From Streptosporangiaceae bacterium (GTDB lineage Bacteria; Actinomycetota; Actinomycetes; Streptosporangiales; Streptosporangiaceae): 34,429 bases of DNA. The DNA lies in contig JASHQP010000731.1 in the NCBI GenBank assembly GCA_030039095.1, forward strand, positions 1 through 34,429, given 5' to 3'. The notes under the pieces are model-generated. The model saw only the letters and a program-made list of their open reading frames with translations, was not told the DNA's origin and did not search any database. How positions within the stretch are numbered: the stretch's first letter is position 1; the number at the start of each line of letters is the position of its first letter. The position numbers were made by a program, and so were the translations under genes. Positions 14,538 to 21,542 of this stretch are shown piece by piece.

Positions 14538-14580
14538 CCTTACGGCGTCAGCGACGCCGTTCATGCAGGTGGAGGCCTCG

Positions 14581-14754
14581 ATGCCCGTTCGATGTCCATG
14601 GCAGACGCCGCAGCGTGCTCCCGTTGCTGCCGGCTGCACCGATCCTGACGGCGCGTGGAGAGGAGACCGTCGTGTCGCAACATCAGCATCCATCGCCACT
14701 GCCGCCCGACCCAGAACCCCGAACGGGCTGCTCACCACTGCCGCCAGACCCTGA
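14581..14754 (+). CDS. Leader ORF (57 codons) behind fluoride riboswitch copy 4
   Basis: ATG at 14581 with GGAGG five bases upstream, the SD that the aptamer could mask. The product, starting MPVRCPWQTPQRAP, has no recognisable domain and low-complexity composition. It overlaps the next small frame (14672-14839) by 83 bases in another register, so at most one of the two is likely to matter as protein. It may serve only to bring ribosomes to the following genes. Confidence 0.35.
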   Translation: MPVRCPWQTPQRAPVAAGCTDPDGAWRGDRRVATSASIATAARPRTPNGLLTTAARP

Positions 14755-14839
14755 GCCGCACGACGGCTGCTCACCATTGCCGCCCGATCCGCATACCCAG
14801 CCGTCGACGATCCGCCCTACCGCGGTATCGAACCGATAG
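14672..14839 (+). CDS. Small Pro-rich protein with three CSPLPPDP-type repeats
   Basis: GTG at 14672 with AGGAG six bases upstream gives 55 residues. The sequence holds three near-identical units, PSPLPPDPEP, CSPLPPDPEP and CSPLPPDPHT, spaced about 13-14 residues apart. This reflects tandem repeats of about 39-42 bases in the DNA. There is no membrane segment or signal peptide. The stop lies ten bases before the DUF3040 start. I do not recognise the family. The repeat pattern in this one frame and a good SD argue that this frame, rather than the overlapping one, is translated. Confidence 0.5.
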   Translation: MSQHQHPSPLPPDPEPRTGCSPLPPDPEPHDGCSPLPPDPHTQPSTIRPTAVSNR

Positions 14840-14849
14840 AGGAGCGACG

Positions 14850-15293
14850 ATGAGCCTCAGCGCCCGGGAACAGCGGGCCTTGGACTCGATCCGCGAAGAG
14901 CTCGCCAAGTCCGATCGGCAGCTGACAGCAATCCTGGCCGCCTTCACGCGGCTGGTATCGAACGAGGATATGCCGACTCGCGAGACGATCCACCAGAGCC
15001 CGTGGCGTGCCATCGGTGGTTCATGGCGTCGCCGACGAGAGGGCCCCCGAAGCGCAGCGAACTACTGGGCTCGCCCACCGCGCAGGCGCCTGAGCTTCAC
15101 GCAGGCCGTTTTGGTGGTGTACCTGCTGATAACTGCCGGACTGATCGTCGCTGGCGTAGTCCTCGGCCCCGGAACCAGCCACAGTGCATGCCCACCGCTG
15201 TTGGCCATGACTTGCGCAAGTCCCGTTTCCGCACACAGTTCACGCCCCGCAGTGCATCACAACCAGGCCAGGTCATGGACACGGGGAGGATAG
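14850..15293 (+). CDS. DUF3040 domain protein
   Basis: 147 residues. The N-terminus MSLSAREQRALDSIREELAK matches the DUF3040 signature (M-x-L-S-x-x-E-x-x-x-L-x-x-I-E-x-x-L), a family of small actinobacterial membrane proteins of unknown role. One membrane helix lies at about residues 80-105 (TQAVLVVYLLITAGLIVAGV), where many members have two. The C-terminal tail after the helix is Ser/Pro/His-rich and may be secreted or disordered. The ATG at 14850 has GAGGAG about six bases upstream. It sits ten bases after the small repeat ORF and 17 bases before the GTPase gene, so the three look like one operon behind fluoride riboswitch copy 4. Confidence 0.72.
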   Translation: MSLSAREQRALDSIREELAKSDRQLTAILAAFTRLVSNEDMPTRETIHQSPWRAIGGSWRRRREGPRSAANYWARPPRRRLSFTQAVLVVYLLITAGLIVAGVVLGPGTSHSACPPLLAMTCASPVSAHSSRPAVHHNQARSWTRGG

Positions 15294-15310
15294 GAACACG
15301 GGGAGGACAG

Positions 15311-17746
15311 ATGGACGAACTGAAGGCCTACGCCGACCGCCGGCTCGAGCTCGGCGACCTGATCCGGGCTGCGCTGCACCTGGCTCAGGCCAGCAGGGAT
15401 GAGCAGGCCGATAGCCAGGCCAGGGACCTGCTGGCGCGGCTAGCCGCCGGCACGTTCCGGCTCGCGGTGGTGGGCCAGTTCAGCCGTGGCAAGTCGACAC
15501 TGATGAACGCCCTGCTCGGCGGGCCTTACCTGCCGATGGGCGCGCTGCCGATGACGTCGGTGATCACGACGGTCCGCTACGGCAGCCACCCCAAGGCGAT
15601 CGTGCGCCGCCGCGGGCAGAGCCTGGGCACCGAGGTGGCGCTGGCTGCACTGGCTGAGTACGTCGCCCAGGCCAGCGCGACACGAGCCGAGCAGCAGGTT
15701 GCCTCGGTCGAAGTGGAGATCCCGGTGGAGATCCTCCGGTTGGGGTTCGAGTTCATCGACACCCCCGGCGTCGGGTCGGCCATCGAGACCAGCACCGCGA
15801 CCACGCGGCGGTTCCTGCCACAGGCAGATGCAGTGATCTTCGTCACCGGCTTCGACTCCCCTCTGACCCAGGCCGAGGAGGGATTCCTTGCCGACGCTGC
15901 CGGGCACGCCGGCAAGCTGTTCCTGGTGCTCAACAAGCGCGACCTGCTCTCTGGGCAGGATGCCGACGCCGTCGTGGAGTTCGTCAGGCACCGGCTGGGT
16001 GACCAGCTGGGCATAGCCGAGCCGCGCCTGTTCGCGCTGTCCGCGCTGGAAGGGCTGGAAGCGGTGCTCCGCGATGATGGCGAGCGGCTGGCCGGCAGCG
16101 GCCTGCCGGAACTGGACACCGAACTACGGGAGTTCCTGACGGTCGGCAAGGCGCAGGTGTTCTTGCGAAGTATCGCTGGACACGCGGCCGACCTGGTGGC
16201 CGGGCAGCAGCGCGGCCTGCGGCTGGGCCGACTGTCTCTCGACGGGAGTCTCGCCCCGGAGGCAGTGCTGGCCGCTTTCGACGCGCGCATGGCAGACCTG
16301 GACCGCCAGCGAAAAGCCATAGCGGGCACGATCGCCGACCGGATCGAGGCCCGCTTGCCGGGTCTGCTCGCCACCCGGCACTCTGACTGGCAGCTGGGGC
16401 TGCTGGATTTGCTCGGCCCGCTTGCCGAGAGCGCCCTGCCGACCGGAGAGATGGACGGCGCGGTCCGCGATCTGGTGGAAAAAGCCGGGGACCGCCTGGA
16501 ACGGGCCGGTCGCGAGGTGATCAGCGACTGGCTGAGCCGGCGGACGGGCGAGGTGCTGGAGACCGTCACCGGCATGGTGGCGTCCGAGGTAGGCGGACTG
16601 CTGGAAGTGGCCAGGTCCCCCGGCTTGGCAGGAGCCGAGATCGTCGGCCTGGCTACCGAGGATGACCGCCGGAAGCTGGCGGGCTGGTCGGCTGAAGACG
16701 TCCCTGACCTGGCGATCCAGCCGCCAGAGTGGACCGTCCACGTCGAGCAGCCACGGCGGTCACGGCGCAAGGCGGGCTTCGGCGACGCCGAAGCCCGCGA
16801 TCGTCTGGATGCCGCACTTGCCGCCGCCGCGGACGCGTTCACCGATCGCGTGCGGGCGGCATACCAGGGCGCCGCCCGGGACTGGGCAAGGCGGCTGGAC
16901 GAGCAGACCGCCATCCAAATGCGCCAGGCAGCAGACCGCTTCCGCTGGTGCGTGCAAAACGTGCCCAGCGATGATGACCTGGCCGCTTTGGGCCGCCTGG
17001 CCGCCCGCCTCGCCGCCTTCCAGGCCGCACTCGAGATACCGGGTCCGCCCCGCGGGCAAGCTGAGACCGTGACACCGGCCGACAGCCCTGACGCCACCGC
17101 GCAGGGCGGCTGCACCGTGTGTCAGCAGATGGAACAGGCCCTGACCAGTTACCTGTTCACCGCCCAGTTTCGGCTCGCTACCCGCGACGACGAGCAGGAA
17201 CGGCACGCGCTGGGCCAGGGATTCTGCCCTCTGCACACCTGGCAATACGCAGCCGTCGCATCCCCAGTCGGCATCTCCGCCGGCTACGCGCCGCTGGCCG
17301 CTTCGGTCGCCGAAGCGCTGGAGTCGCTCAGTAGGCAAGACTCCCCGGCCGCAGACCTGGCACGCGACGTCGCCTCTCTCACCGCCGGCCGGGGACGGTG
17401 CCCGGTTTGCGCGGCGCTGGCCGCCAGCGAGCGCACCGCGATCGCCGAGCTATTCTCAACCGCCCTGCCACAGACGATCACACTGTGCCTGCGTCACCTA
17501 GCGCTGACCCTGTCCGCGGACGCGGACCCGCCGACATGCCGGGTGCTGCTGCGGGCCGCCGCGACTGCGCTGCGGCGAGAAAGCGAGGACATGCGCTCAT
17601 TCGCGCTCAAACGCGAGGCCTACCGCCGCGGCCTGGTGACCGCCGGGGAATCCCGCGCCCACCTCGACGCGCTGCGCCGGCTCGTGGGGCTGCCCGCACT
17701 CACCCAGCCATGGGCCGATCAGGAATCAGCCGCATGGCTAGCGTGA
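15311..17746 (+). CDS. Dynamin-like GTPase with two C-terminal CxxC...CxxH modules
   Basis: An 811-residue bacterial dynamin-family GTPase. G1 is GQFSRGKST (55-63), G3 DTPGVGS (150-156), G4 NKRD (208-211). The middle is a long helical, coiled-coil-like stalk. The C-terminal part has two cysteine/histidine modules: C601-x2-C604 with C639-x2-H642, and C697-x2-C700 with C726-x2-H729, likely metal-binding. Bacterial dynamins act on membranes during stress or division; the metal modules are not part of the usual family. The ATG at 15311 has GGGAGG upstream; the preceding 30 bases carry a short direct repeat (ACACGGGGAGGA twice). It is the last gene before fluoride riboswitch copy 5. Confidence 0.85.
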   Translation: MDELKAYADRRLELGDLIRAALHLAQASRDEQADSQARDLLARLAAGTFRLAVVGQFSRGKSTLMNALLGGPYLPMGALPMTSVITTVRYGSHPKAIVRRRGQSLGTEVALAALAEYVAQASATRAEQQVASVEVEIPVEILRLGFEFIDTPGVGSAIETSTATTRRFLPQADAVIFVTGFDSPLTQAEEGFLADAAGHAGKLFLVLNKRDLLSGQDADAVVEFVRHRLGDQLGIAEPRLFALSALEGLEAVLRDDGERLAGSGLPELDTELREFLTVGKAQVFLRSIAGHAADLVAGQQRGLRLGRLSLDGSLAPEAVLAAFDARMADLDRQRKAIAGTIADRIEARLPGLLATRHSDWQLGLLDLLGPLAESALPTGEMDGAVRDLVEKAGDRLERAGREVISDWLSRRTGEVLETVTGMVASEVGGLLEVARSPGLAGAEIVGLATEDDRRKLAGWSAEDVPDLAIQPPEWTVHVEQPRRSRRKAGFGDAEARDRLDAALAAAADAFTDRVRAAYQGAARDWARRLDEQTAIQMRQAADRFRWCVQNVPSDDDLAALGRLAARLAAFQAALEIPGPPRGQAETVTPADSPDATAQGGCTVCQQMEQALTSYLFTAQFRLATRDDEQERHALGQGFCPLHTWQYAAVASPVGISAGYAPLAASVAEALESLSRQDSPAADLARDVASLTAGRGRCPVCAALAASERTAIAELFSTALPQTITLCLRHLALTLSADADPPTCRVLLRAAATALRRESEDMRSFALKREAYRRGLVTAGESRAHLDALRRLVGLPALTQPWADQESAAWLA

Positions 17747-17824
17747 ATCGGCAAAAGGCAGTCACGGCACGAGGGCGGCAGCTGCCGCCACCAGGGTCTG
17801 GTACCTGACTACAATCGGTGTGCA

Positions 17825-17889
17825 GCCGGATGAGGCTCCGGCTGGAGCGAGCCCGCTCCAGAACTGCCGCCAGGCTAATGGCCTCTGGC
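17825..17889 (+). ncRNA. Fluoride riboswitch (crcB RNA), copy 5, with an extra hairpin
   Basis: GCCGG (17825-17829), loop ATGAGGCT, CCGGC (17838-17842), an extra hairpin TGGAGCG-AGCC-CGCTCCA (17843-17860), then GAACTGCC, a short P3 (GCC/GGC), and TAATGGCCTCTGGC. Without the inserted hairpin the rest matches the canonical aptamer. A -10 type TACAAT lies at 17810-17815, ten bases before the aptamer; no good -35 is seen. GCCTC (17881-17885) is complementary to GAGGC at the GGAGG SD (17911-17915). It leads through a 103-codon frame into enolase. Confidence 0.9.
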
Positions 17890-17920
17890 AGATCACGATC
17901 ACGGTGACTGGGAGGCGGGC

Positions 17921-18232
17921 ATGACCGGGCTGAAGCTCTGCCTGGCCGCATCGACGGTGGCCTGTCCCGGGACGCGGAGAGCCTGGCACTGGCAGGCGGG
18001 CACGAAGCCGACGACACTGCGAGCACCGGTGCCATCTATGAGAGCGGCGCCTTCGGCGCTGCGCGGGCGCGGCGGCGGCGCTGGGCAAATCACGACGGCC
18101 TGGCGGCACCTGGGCCGGGCCCGCCCGTTAACGGGACGGAAGACCCTGGCGTCACGCCGACGCTGGTTCAGACAATCAACGCTGGGAGGGCCGCCGCAGT
18201 CAGGCGGCTGCGGCCAGACCGGAGGAGCATGA
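17921..18232 (+). CDS. Leader ORF (103 codons) overlapping the enolase start
   Basis: ATG at 17921 with GGAGG five bases upstream, the SD that aptamer copy 5 can mask. The TGA at 18230-18232 overlaps the enolase ATG (ATGATGA). The product is basic, Trp/Arg/Gly-rich and has no recognised domain. A second frame through the same bases (in register with enolase, open from 17908 but with no start codon) has a composition at least as protein-like, so this may be a decayed or frameshifted gene. The robust point is coupling of enolase to an upstream frame, as in copies 2 and 3. Confidence 0.4.
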   Translation: MTGLKLCLAASTVACPGTRRAWHWQAGTKPTTLRAPVPSMRAAPSALRGRGGGAGQITTAWRHLGRARPLTGRKTLASRRRWFRQSTLGGPPQSGGCGQTGGA

Positions 18233-19500
18233 TGACGGTTTTCGATGTCACGGGCCTGTCCGCGCTGGAGATCCTGGACTCGCGGGGACGGCCCACGCTG
18301 GCGGTCACGCTGCGGCTGGGTGACGGGAGCACCGCCACCGCCGGGGTGCCCTCGGGCGCGTCTACGGGGTCACGAGAGGCCGTCGAGTGCCGTGACGGCG
18401 ACCCTGCCCGGTATGACGGCATGGGGGTGCTGGGAGCCGCCGAAGCGGTGAACACCGAGATCGCCGGGCTGCTGCGAGGCCGGTCGTGGGCGTCGCTGGC
18501 CGAGGCGGATCAGGAAATGATCGGGCTGGACGGCACTGCGAACAAGAGCAGGCTGGGTGCGAACGCCATCGTAGGGGTCTCGATGGCACTGGCCCGCGCC
18601 CTGGCTAATTCTGCCGGCATCCCGCTGTGGCGATGGCTGAACCCGGACGGGGTGACCCCGTCGCTGCCAGTGCCGCACTTCAACGTGCTCAACGGCGGGG
18701 TACATGCCCCCAACTCGCTGAACTTCCAGGAGTTCATGATCGCGCCGCTCGGCGCGCCGTCCATGGCCGAGGCCGTCCGCGCCGGCGCCGAGGTATACGC
18801 CGCGTTGCGCCGCGAACTAGCCAGCCGCAGACTGTCGACCGGGCTCGGCGACGAGGGCGGCTTCGCCCCCGAGATCACGCAGCCCGAAGAGGTGCTCGGC
18901 CTGCTGGTGCAGGCCATCGGCGCTGCCGGATACAAGACCGGCGCCGAGGGTGTTTCAATCGCCCTGGACCCGGCAGCCTCGGAGTTCCGCCAGCCCGACG
19001 GCCGCTACAAGGTCGCCAGCGACCTGCTGTCCTCGGCCGAGATGATCGACCGGTATGCCGCCATCACCGGCCAGTTCCCTGTACATCTGATCGAGGACGG
19101 GCTGGGCGAGGACGACGACGACGGGTGGATCGCGCTGACCGCTCGCCTCGGCCACGCCACCGAACTGGTCGGCGACGACATCTTCTGCACCAACCCGGCC
19201 ATCATCAGCCGGGCCATTGCCCGCGGGATCGGCAACTCGTCGCTTATCAAGCTGAACCAGATCGGCACCGTCACCGAAACCCTGGAATCGATGGCCATCT
19301 GCCGACAGGCCGGGTACCGGCAGTTCGTCTCCCACCGCTCCGGGGAAACCGACGACACCTTCATAGCCGACCTGGCCACCGGAACCGGCTGCGGGCATCT
19401 GAAGTCTGGGGCACCCGCCCGCGGCGAGCGCGTCGCCAAATACAACCGGCTGATGGAGATCGCCGCCGCCCAGCCCGGTCTGCGCTATGGCATGCCGTAA
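18229..19500 (+). CDS. eno: Enolase
   Basis: A 423-residue, full-length enolase (2-phosphoglycerate to phosphoenolpyruvate, Mg-dependent). The N-terminal domain has SRGRPTLAV and ASTGSREA (the mobile Ser loop). Active-site blocks are present: HFNVLNGGVHA, GDEGGFAPE, IEDGL (Mg-binding Asp after the Glu), VGDDIF (Mg-binding Asp), LIKLNQIGT (catalytic Lys) and SHRSGETDD (phosphate-binding). Nothing essential is lost. The ATG at 18229 has GGAGG three bases upstream; ATG 18232 is the alternative. Enolase is a classic fluoride target (fluoride-phosphate-Mg complex), and this copy sits behind fluoride riboswitch copy 5. Whether the genome has a second, housekeeping enolase is not visible here. Confidence 0.97.
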   Translation: MMTVFDVTGLSALEILDSRGRPTLAVTLRLGDGSTATAGVPSGASTGSREAVECRDGDPARYDGMGVLGAAEAVNTEIAGLLRGRSWASLAEADQEMIGLDGTANKSRLGANAIVGVSMALARALANSAGIPLWRWLNPDGVTPSLPVPHFNVLNGGVHAPNSLNFQEFMIAPLGAPSMAEAVRAGAEVYAALRRELASRRLSTGLGDEGGFAPEITQPEEVLGLLVQAIGAAGYKTGAEGVSIALDPAASEFRQPDGRYKVASDLLSSAEMIDRYAAITGQFPVHLIEDGLGEDDDDGWIALTARLGHATELVGDDIFCTNPAIISRAIARGIGNSSLIKLNQIGTVTETLESMAICRQAGYRQFVSHRSGETDDTFIADLATGTGCGHLKSGAPARGERVAKYNRLMEIAAAQPGLRYGMP

Positions 19501-19642
19501 CCGCAACGAGGCAGCGACGGCTTCCGCCGGCGCCGGCTGCCCTGTCCACCGCCAGCGCGGAAGAGCAGGACAGCCCAGGCTCAACCGTCATGGCCGCCGG
19601 TGAAGCCGCCGTGTCGGCCCGGAACCTCAAAGGGGGCCTCAG

Positions 19643-19927
19643 ATGACCCAGGATTATCTAATCGGGGAGCTGTCGATTCGGCTGGGCCAGCTCCAGGCGA
19701 ATGCCACGCAGGACACGGAGGCAGAGGTTGCGGCGCTACGGAGGCAGATCGAGGCCGGGCCACCGCAGGGCCTGAGTGCCGCGGCGCTACAAGCCCTGGC
19801 GCTGGGGGACTACTTGTGCTGGCAGTCCCTGTGCCGCGGTGACATGGTGGCCTTCTCGCAGCAGGCGGAGACCTTGGCGGAGCTTCGCCTGTTCGGCGTT
19901 TGCTCCAGGCTGCTCGCCGACGGCTAG
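19643..19927 (+). CDS. Small hypothetical protein
   Basis: 94 residues, starting MTQDYLIGELSIRLGQLQ, mostly helical and soluble, with two to three Cys in the C-terminal third (YLCWQSLCRG, FGVCSRLL). The ATG at 19643 has AGGGGG eight bases upstream. I do not recognise the family. It lies 142 bases after enolase; the gap holds GC-rich inverted repeats (around GGCAGC / GCTGCC at 19510-19542) that may form a weak terminator. Confidence 0.6.
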   Translation: MTQDYLIGELSIRLGQLQANATQDTEAEVAALRRQIEAGPPQGLSAAALQALALGDYLCWQSLCRGDMVAFSQQAETLAELRLFGVCSRLLADG

Positions 19928-19944
19928 CGCAAGGGCCCACATCC

Positions 19945-20376
19945 ATGGCTGCCAGTGGTGGCGGAATGCCTGTCGTGAAAGCACTGACCCTGCGGCAGCC
20001 TTGGGCGTGGGCAGCAATTTACGGGGGCAAAGACGTCGAAAATCGCCGCTGGAGGACTAGGCACCGAGGACCTCTGCTGATCCATGCCGGGATGGACGCC
20101 GATCCCGACGGTCCTGCATCGGTGCTCAAGACGATCGCCGATCCAGACGTATACGCTCATCCTCGGAGCGCCTGGGATGCGCGCGGGGCCATCATCGGCA
20201 TGGTTTTTCTCGCCGATATTCTGACCGACTCGCCCAGCCAGTGGGCTATCCCGAGGTGGTACCACTGGGTCTTTGAGTTCCCCTCGCCGATAGAACCGCC
20301 CATCCCGCAACGCGGGCGTCAGGGTCTGTGGAAGCCTTCACCTGCTGTGATCGAGGCATTGCGGGACATTCTGTGA
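19945..20376 (+). CDS. ASCH-domain protein
   Basis: About 143 residues (137 if ATG 19966 is used; no strong SD decides between them). LTLRQPWAWAAIYGGKDVENRRW is the typical ASCH/EVE-fold start (here the diagnostic parts are LRQPWAW and KDVENRRW), followed by GPLLIHAG and a mid-protein GAIIGMVFLADI strand. ASCH proteins bind RNA or modified nucleotides; some are ribonucleases or amidohydrolases. The target of this one is unknown. It is near-complete in length for a stand-alone ASCH protein. It begins 18 bases after the small gene at 19643-19927. Confidence 0.82.
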   Translation: MAASGGGMPVVKALTLRQPWAWAAIYGGKDVENRRWRTRHRGPLLIHAGMDADPDGPASVLKTIADPDVYAHPRSAWDARGAIIGMVFLADILTDSPSQWAIPRWYHWVFEFPSPIEPPIPQRGRQGLWKPSPAVIEALRDIL

Positions 20377-20383
20377 GGCGACG

Positions 20384-20413
20384 TTGACCGCGAGCCAGGC
20401 TCCTTGCCAAACT
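20384..20413 (+). promoter_or_regulatory. Promoter for variant RNA copy D
   Basis: -35 TTGACC (20384-20389), 18-base spacer, -10-like CAAACT (20408-20413). Transcription would start at about 20421, the first base of the aptamer stem, as for fluoride riboswitch copy 2. Confidence 0.5.
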
Positions 20414-20421
20414 AACTGTCT

Positions 20422-20470
20422 GGCGAAGGGGCTCGCCCGGATTGCGGCAGACGCCGCTGACGGTCCCTGC
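20422..20470 (+). ncRNA. Fluoride-aptamer-like variant RNA, copy D (intermediate form)
   Basis: GGCG (20422-20425), loop AAGGGGCT, CGCC, CGGATT, P3 GCGGC-AGAC-GCCGC, then TGACGGTCCCTGC. It aligns without gaps to the fluoride 3' block TGATGGCCTCTAC, with four changes: T41 to C, C44 to T, T46 to C and A49 to G. It alone keeps A6 and T38, whereas the other five copies have G6 and C38: a matched change at a contact pair. GTCC in the pseudoknot strand is complementary to GGAC in the AAGGAC SD (20487-20492) of the gene at 20498, with an ATCG/CGAT stem inside. Confidence 0.78.
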
Positions 20471-20497
20471 ATCGTTCATCGATGTAAAGGACGGTCG

Positions 20498-20770
20498 ATG
20501 TCTCATGTGAGCGAGGACGAGGTCCTTCTGCTGTGGCGCTCGCTGCGGGCGTTCCGGTCGGGCAGGAAGCCAGCGTGCGCGCCACAGGGGCGCCCGCCAC
20601 GCAGTGCCTGCCCACTTCAGGACACCTGCCCACGCTGGCAGGGACAGCCCGATGACCAGCTTGCGAGCATGGAGGAAAGTGCCGAGCAGACCGAGCTGAG
20701 ACGATCAGGCTGGCCGTGTAGCAGGCTGCTGGATTTGCTGTCACCGGACCTCACCAGGATAGGCCCATAA
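20498..20770 (+). CDS. Small Cys/Pro-rich hypothetical protein behind variant RNA copy D
   Basis: 90 residues, starting MSHVSEDEVLLLWRSLRAF. The central part has Cys-Pro turns (KPACAPQG, SACPLQD, TCPRWQ), with a fourth Cys in WPCSRLL. The spacing C-x10-C-x5-C could suit metal binding, but I do not recognise the family. There is no signal peptide or membrane helix. The ATG at 20498 has AAGGA six bases upstream, directly complementary to the aptamer's 3' strand. A perfect hairpin begins on the stop codon, so this looks like a single-gene transcript: promoter, aptamer, gene, terminator. Confidence 0.6.
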   Translation: MSHVSEDEVLLLWRSLRAFRSGRKPACAPQGRPPRSACPLQDTCPRWQGQPDDQLASMEESAEQTELRRSGWPCSRLLDLLSPDLTRIGP

Positions 20771-20789
20771 TCCCCACGCAGTGGGGATT
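20769..20789. terminator. Hairpin at the end of the gene at 20498-20770
   Basis: Perfect inverted repeat AATCCCCAC-GCA-GTGGGGATT, 9-bp stem with a 3-base loop, starting inside the TAA stop. There is no T-run beyond TT. It lies between convergent genes and could stop transcription from the left; the gene from the right ends at 20910. Confidence 0.6.
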
Positions 20790-20909
20790 CGTGTCGGCGA
20801 TCGCGAGCGCATCCGCACCGAGCGTGCCGAGATACAGCGGCCCCGGGAGGGCGCCAGCGCGGGCGAGCCCGGAGGTCGGGCCCGCCCGCGCCGTTCCGCC
20901 GACGGTGGC

Positions 20910-21542
20910 CTACTTGACCGGCGGTGGGCCGAACGGAAGGATCTTGCGGCCGAAGGTGGACTCGATGATGTCGCCGGCCGCGTGGTACCAGGCCAGCACC
21001 GCGAAGAGCAGCACGACAGCGCCGCCTGCCTTGGTCACGTTGGGCATGTTGTCCCAGGCACCGATTGACAGCAGGACCAGGCCGACGAAGATCAGCCAAA
21101 TGATCACAGTGAGTACCAGGTCGGTGCGCAGCGAAGCGATCGCGAGGTAGAAGGTGATCACCGCGAATACGGCCAGGAACAGGCCGGTGGCCGAGGAGAG
21201 CTGCGCGGCGGGCACGCTGGTCGCGTAGAGCGTGTCGAACGCGGCGAGTATCACCCAGAACGGCCCGTAAGTGCCGAACACCGCGCCGCCGAATAGGTTG
21301 CCCCGCGAGAACTCCATAATTGCGACGATGATCTGCACCAAACCGCCGAAGAAGAACGCCGCAGGCAGCACGATAGGGGTCCCGGCCGCGTTCAGCACGC
21401 CGGTCTGGTACATGCCGATCATGAACGATGTGGTGCCGAACGCCGTCACGGCCCACGGCGCCGGGTTGGCCATTACCGCCGGGGCGGGCGGCGGAGCCGG
21501 GGCTGCCTCAGCCTCTTCCCCGATAGCACCTGATGTGGCCAT
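20910..21542 (-). CDS. Acetate uptake transporter family protein (GPR1/FUN34/YaaH, SatP-like)
   Basis: A 210-residue protein with six membrane helices. The N-terminal family motif is present (NPAPWAVTAFGTTSF), with 'GGLVQIIVAIMEFSRGN' and 'FGTYGPFW' as further family blocks. Members form channels for acetate, succinate or other small organic acids and for ammonium. The first 25 residues are Ala/Pro/Glu-rich and cytoplasmic. The ATG at 21542 has AGGAG nine bases upstream. Its leader is long (about 320 bases) and contains variant RNA copy E and an overlapping leader frame. Whether it moves acetate or another small acid here is unknown. Confidence 0.9.
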   Translation of the reverse strand: MATSGAIGEEAEAAPAPPPAPAVMANPAPWAVTAFGTTSFMIGMYQTGVLNAAGTPIVLPAAFFFGGLVQIIVAIMEFSRGNLFGGAVFGTYGPFWVILAAFDTLYATSVPAAQLSSATGLFLAVFAVITFYLAIASLRTDLVLTVIIWLIFVGLVLLSIGAWDNMPNVTKAGGAVVLLFAVLAWYHAAGDIIESTFGRKILPFGPPPVK

